Assembly: GCA_029204225.1 (NCBI GenBank)
Contig: CM055100.1
Span: forward strand, 47,382,516-47,446,515
DNA length: 64,000 nucleotides
Direction: 5' to 3'
DNA from: Diphasiastrum complanatum
Lineage: Eukaryota > Streptophyta > Lycopodiopsida > Lycopodiales > Lycopodiaceae
Shown: piece by piece, positions 62,945 through 64,000 of the stretch
How the letters are laid out: each line of letters begins with the position of its first letter
Position numbering within the stretch: the stretch's first letter is position 1
Position numbers and translations under genes: made by a program
Notes under the pieces: model-generated
What the model saw: the letters and a program-made list of their open reading frames with translations, nothing else
The model's database searches: none
Told to the model about the DNA's origin: nothing

Positions 62945-63421
62945 TGTAAAGACCCTAAAGGATTGCCCCTAAGATGAGGATAGGAGAACATAACAAGAGA
63001 GACTATGGAGCCAAACCGCCCAACCAATCCTAGATCAAACATGGATCTAGCTCCCAAGCCATGCCATGTGAAGCAAGAGGAGAAGAGAGAAACTGGTAAC
63101 CTAAACCCAATATGTCGACGGGAGAATCCCTACCTCATTATATAGAGAGTAGAGTCCTGTGCATGAAACCATGCAACCCCCATGCAAGTCAACTATAAAT
63201 AAATCACATCTCTTTATGCAGTCCTCCTGCCTATATCCGTCACACAGACATGCAATACTCCATATGTCTCAATTAGAGTGTCTGGGTCCTCTCAAGGTTA
63301 TTAGTCACAAACTGGCCTTGACATGGAATTAAATCATGGCGTGACCAACAATCTCGAATATCGGAGGGCCGGTCTACCATATTAGGACTATTCCAGGTCC
63401 TTAACCGAATATGCCATAACA
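62945..63421 (-). repeat. 5' LTR of non-coding element
   Basis: 477 bp, near-identical to the LTR at 56465-56934, with one 13 bp and two small indels. TG...CA ends on both. Confidence 0.93.
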
Positions 63422-63426
63422 AGGAT

Positions 63427-63880
63427 GACGAAGTAGAGGATGGGGTAGAAGAAGATGGAGAGGAGGGCTGCTGCAAAACAGCAGCGATTTATGTTGCTGC
63501 TTCGCAGCAGCGGCAAAAGCCCCCTCCTCATGTTGCGCAGCAGGAGGAAGGGCATCGATGGTATTTGAGGCAGCGGAGGGAGGGGCGCAGGAGGGATGGA
63601 GGGGAGAGTAGGAGGCGGCAATGGGGAGAGAGCGAGGGGGGTCAAAGGGACAGCGAGGGCTGGAGGGGAGTACGGGGAATGGAATCTAGAGATGGAATGA
63701 GGGTTGGCCTTCTTGCGAGCAGGCGCCATGGAGAGAGAGGTTGAGAGAGCTTTATTGTATGTCTTTTTTCCATGCCAAATGGCATATAAGATGAATAAGT
63801 ACACATCAAGTGTGTGGAACAAGTAGGAGCATATAAAAACTGTCTTCGACTCTGTAAAAGAAAATGCATGTCATGTAAAT
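63427..63880 (-). mobile_element. LINE copy 1: leader and start of ORF1
   Basis: On the minus strand a leader with TTATATGCCATTTGGCATGG and AATAAAGC words, then CT repeats, precedes an ATG near 63730 starting MAPARKKANPHS. A Pro/Leu/Ser-rich N-terminus follows. After a frameshift, a frame ending SPSSSTPSSTSS joins across the LTR element to the Ser-rich tract at 56459. This supports a single LINE split by the insertion. The leader resembles those at 51.5 and 49.7 kb. Confidence 0.7.
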
Positions 63881-64000
63881 CAAGTCCAAATACGAATGAT
63901 AAAGAAATATAGGTGTGAATCATGATATAGCTATGTTTGATGGTGTAAAGCCTCAGATCCTGATCTAGAGGCAGTGGTGATGCTACTACTGCTAATAAAG
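63881..64000. other. window end, no feature seen
   Basis: Short AT-rich stretch with nothing recognisable. Confidence 0.3.

Larger units (their letters stand above)
56460..63426 (-). mobile_element. complete non-coding LTR retrotransposon (LARD-like)
   Basis: Two near-identical LTRs (56465-56934 and 62945-63421) flank 6.0 kb of AT-rich DNA. They are bounded by a perfect 5 bp target-site duplication AGGAT at 56460-56464 and 63422-63426. PBS (62931-62944) and PPT (56935-56947) put the element on the minus strand. No gag, protease, RT, RNase H or integrase motif is visible inside. Small frames (for example 59499-59741 and 59807-60088) have no recognisable family. It must therefore have been mobilised by proteins of another element. 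It inserted into the ORF1 of LINE copy 1. By eye the LTRs differ by roughly a dozen substitutions and three indels, so the insertion is fairly young. Confidence 0.92.

Overview
This window is nuclear DNA from a land plant with a repeat-rich genome. No bacterial or organellar gene organisation is visible. The few host genes are plant-type: a plastidial glycerol-3-phosphate acyltransferase with spliced exons, a plant MIC10 protein, and fragments of a clathrin light chain, an IST1-like protein, an amino-acid permease, a DREB/ERF factor and a bulb-lectin domain. Transposon remnants include Ty1/copia, Ty3/gypsy, LINE, Helitron and a non-coding LTR element. The nested repeats, a 6.2 kb intron and (GA)n runs up to about 175 bp would suit a large gymnosperm, fern or early-diverging angiosperm genome, but I cannot fix the species.

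Layout. 1-4750: a decayed copia element (gag-like frame, RNase H, 3' LTR), inserted into an older copy of a non-coding LTR element (4751-7895). 7.9-11.3 kb: microsatellite, relics of another LTR element, and a MITE-like palindromic repeat. 11417-11710: the only complete host coding region, MIC10. 11.7-19.3 kb: AT-rich intergenic DNA with a gypsy integrase relic near 14.1-14.6 kb. 19.8-21.4 kb: a satellite-like tandem array. 22.3-36.4 kb: an unusual Helitron-related block. It holds a broken Helitron helicase on the minus strand, several copies of a Helitron-like 3' terminus (hairpin plus CTAG), arrays built from TTCGAGTC and TTTCGCGAAA words, poly-G tracts, and fragments of IST1 and clathrin light chain genes. 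36.6-39.9 kb: isolated fragments of an amino-acid permease exon, a bulb-lectin domain and a DREB factor. 41.7-48.8 kb: the last four exons of plastidial GPAT (ATS1) on the minus strand. 49.6-64 kb: LINE copies invaded by a gypsy element (51.7-55.0 kb) and by a complete but non-coding LTR retrotransposon (56465-63421) with near-identical LTRs, a PBS, a PPT and an AGGAT target-site duplication.

How it fits together. Only MIC10 (inner mitochondrial membrane shaping) and probably ATS1 (plastid phosphatidic acid synthesis) look functional. Most other coding similarity is transposon or pseudogene. The most unusual part is 22.3-36.4 kb, where Helitron-like 3' ends adjoin tandem arrays that differ from copy to copy and where host exons appear as fragments. 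This is consistent with Helitron gene capture and array growth, but that reading is inference from sequence inspection alone. All family calls rest on motifs recognised by eye; no database search was run.
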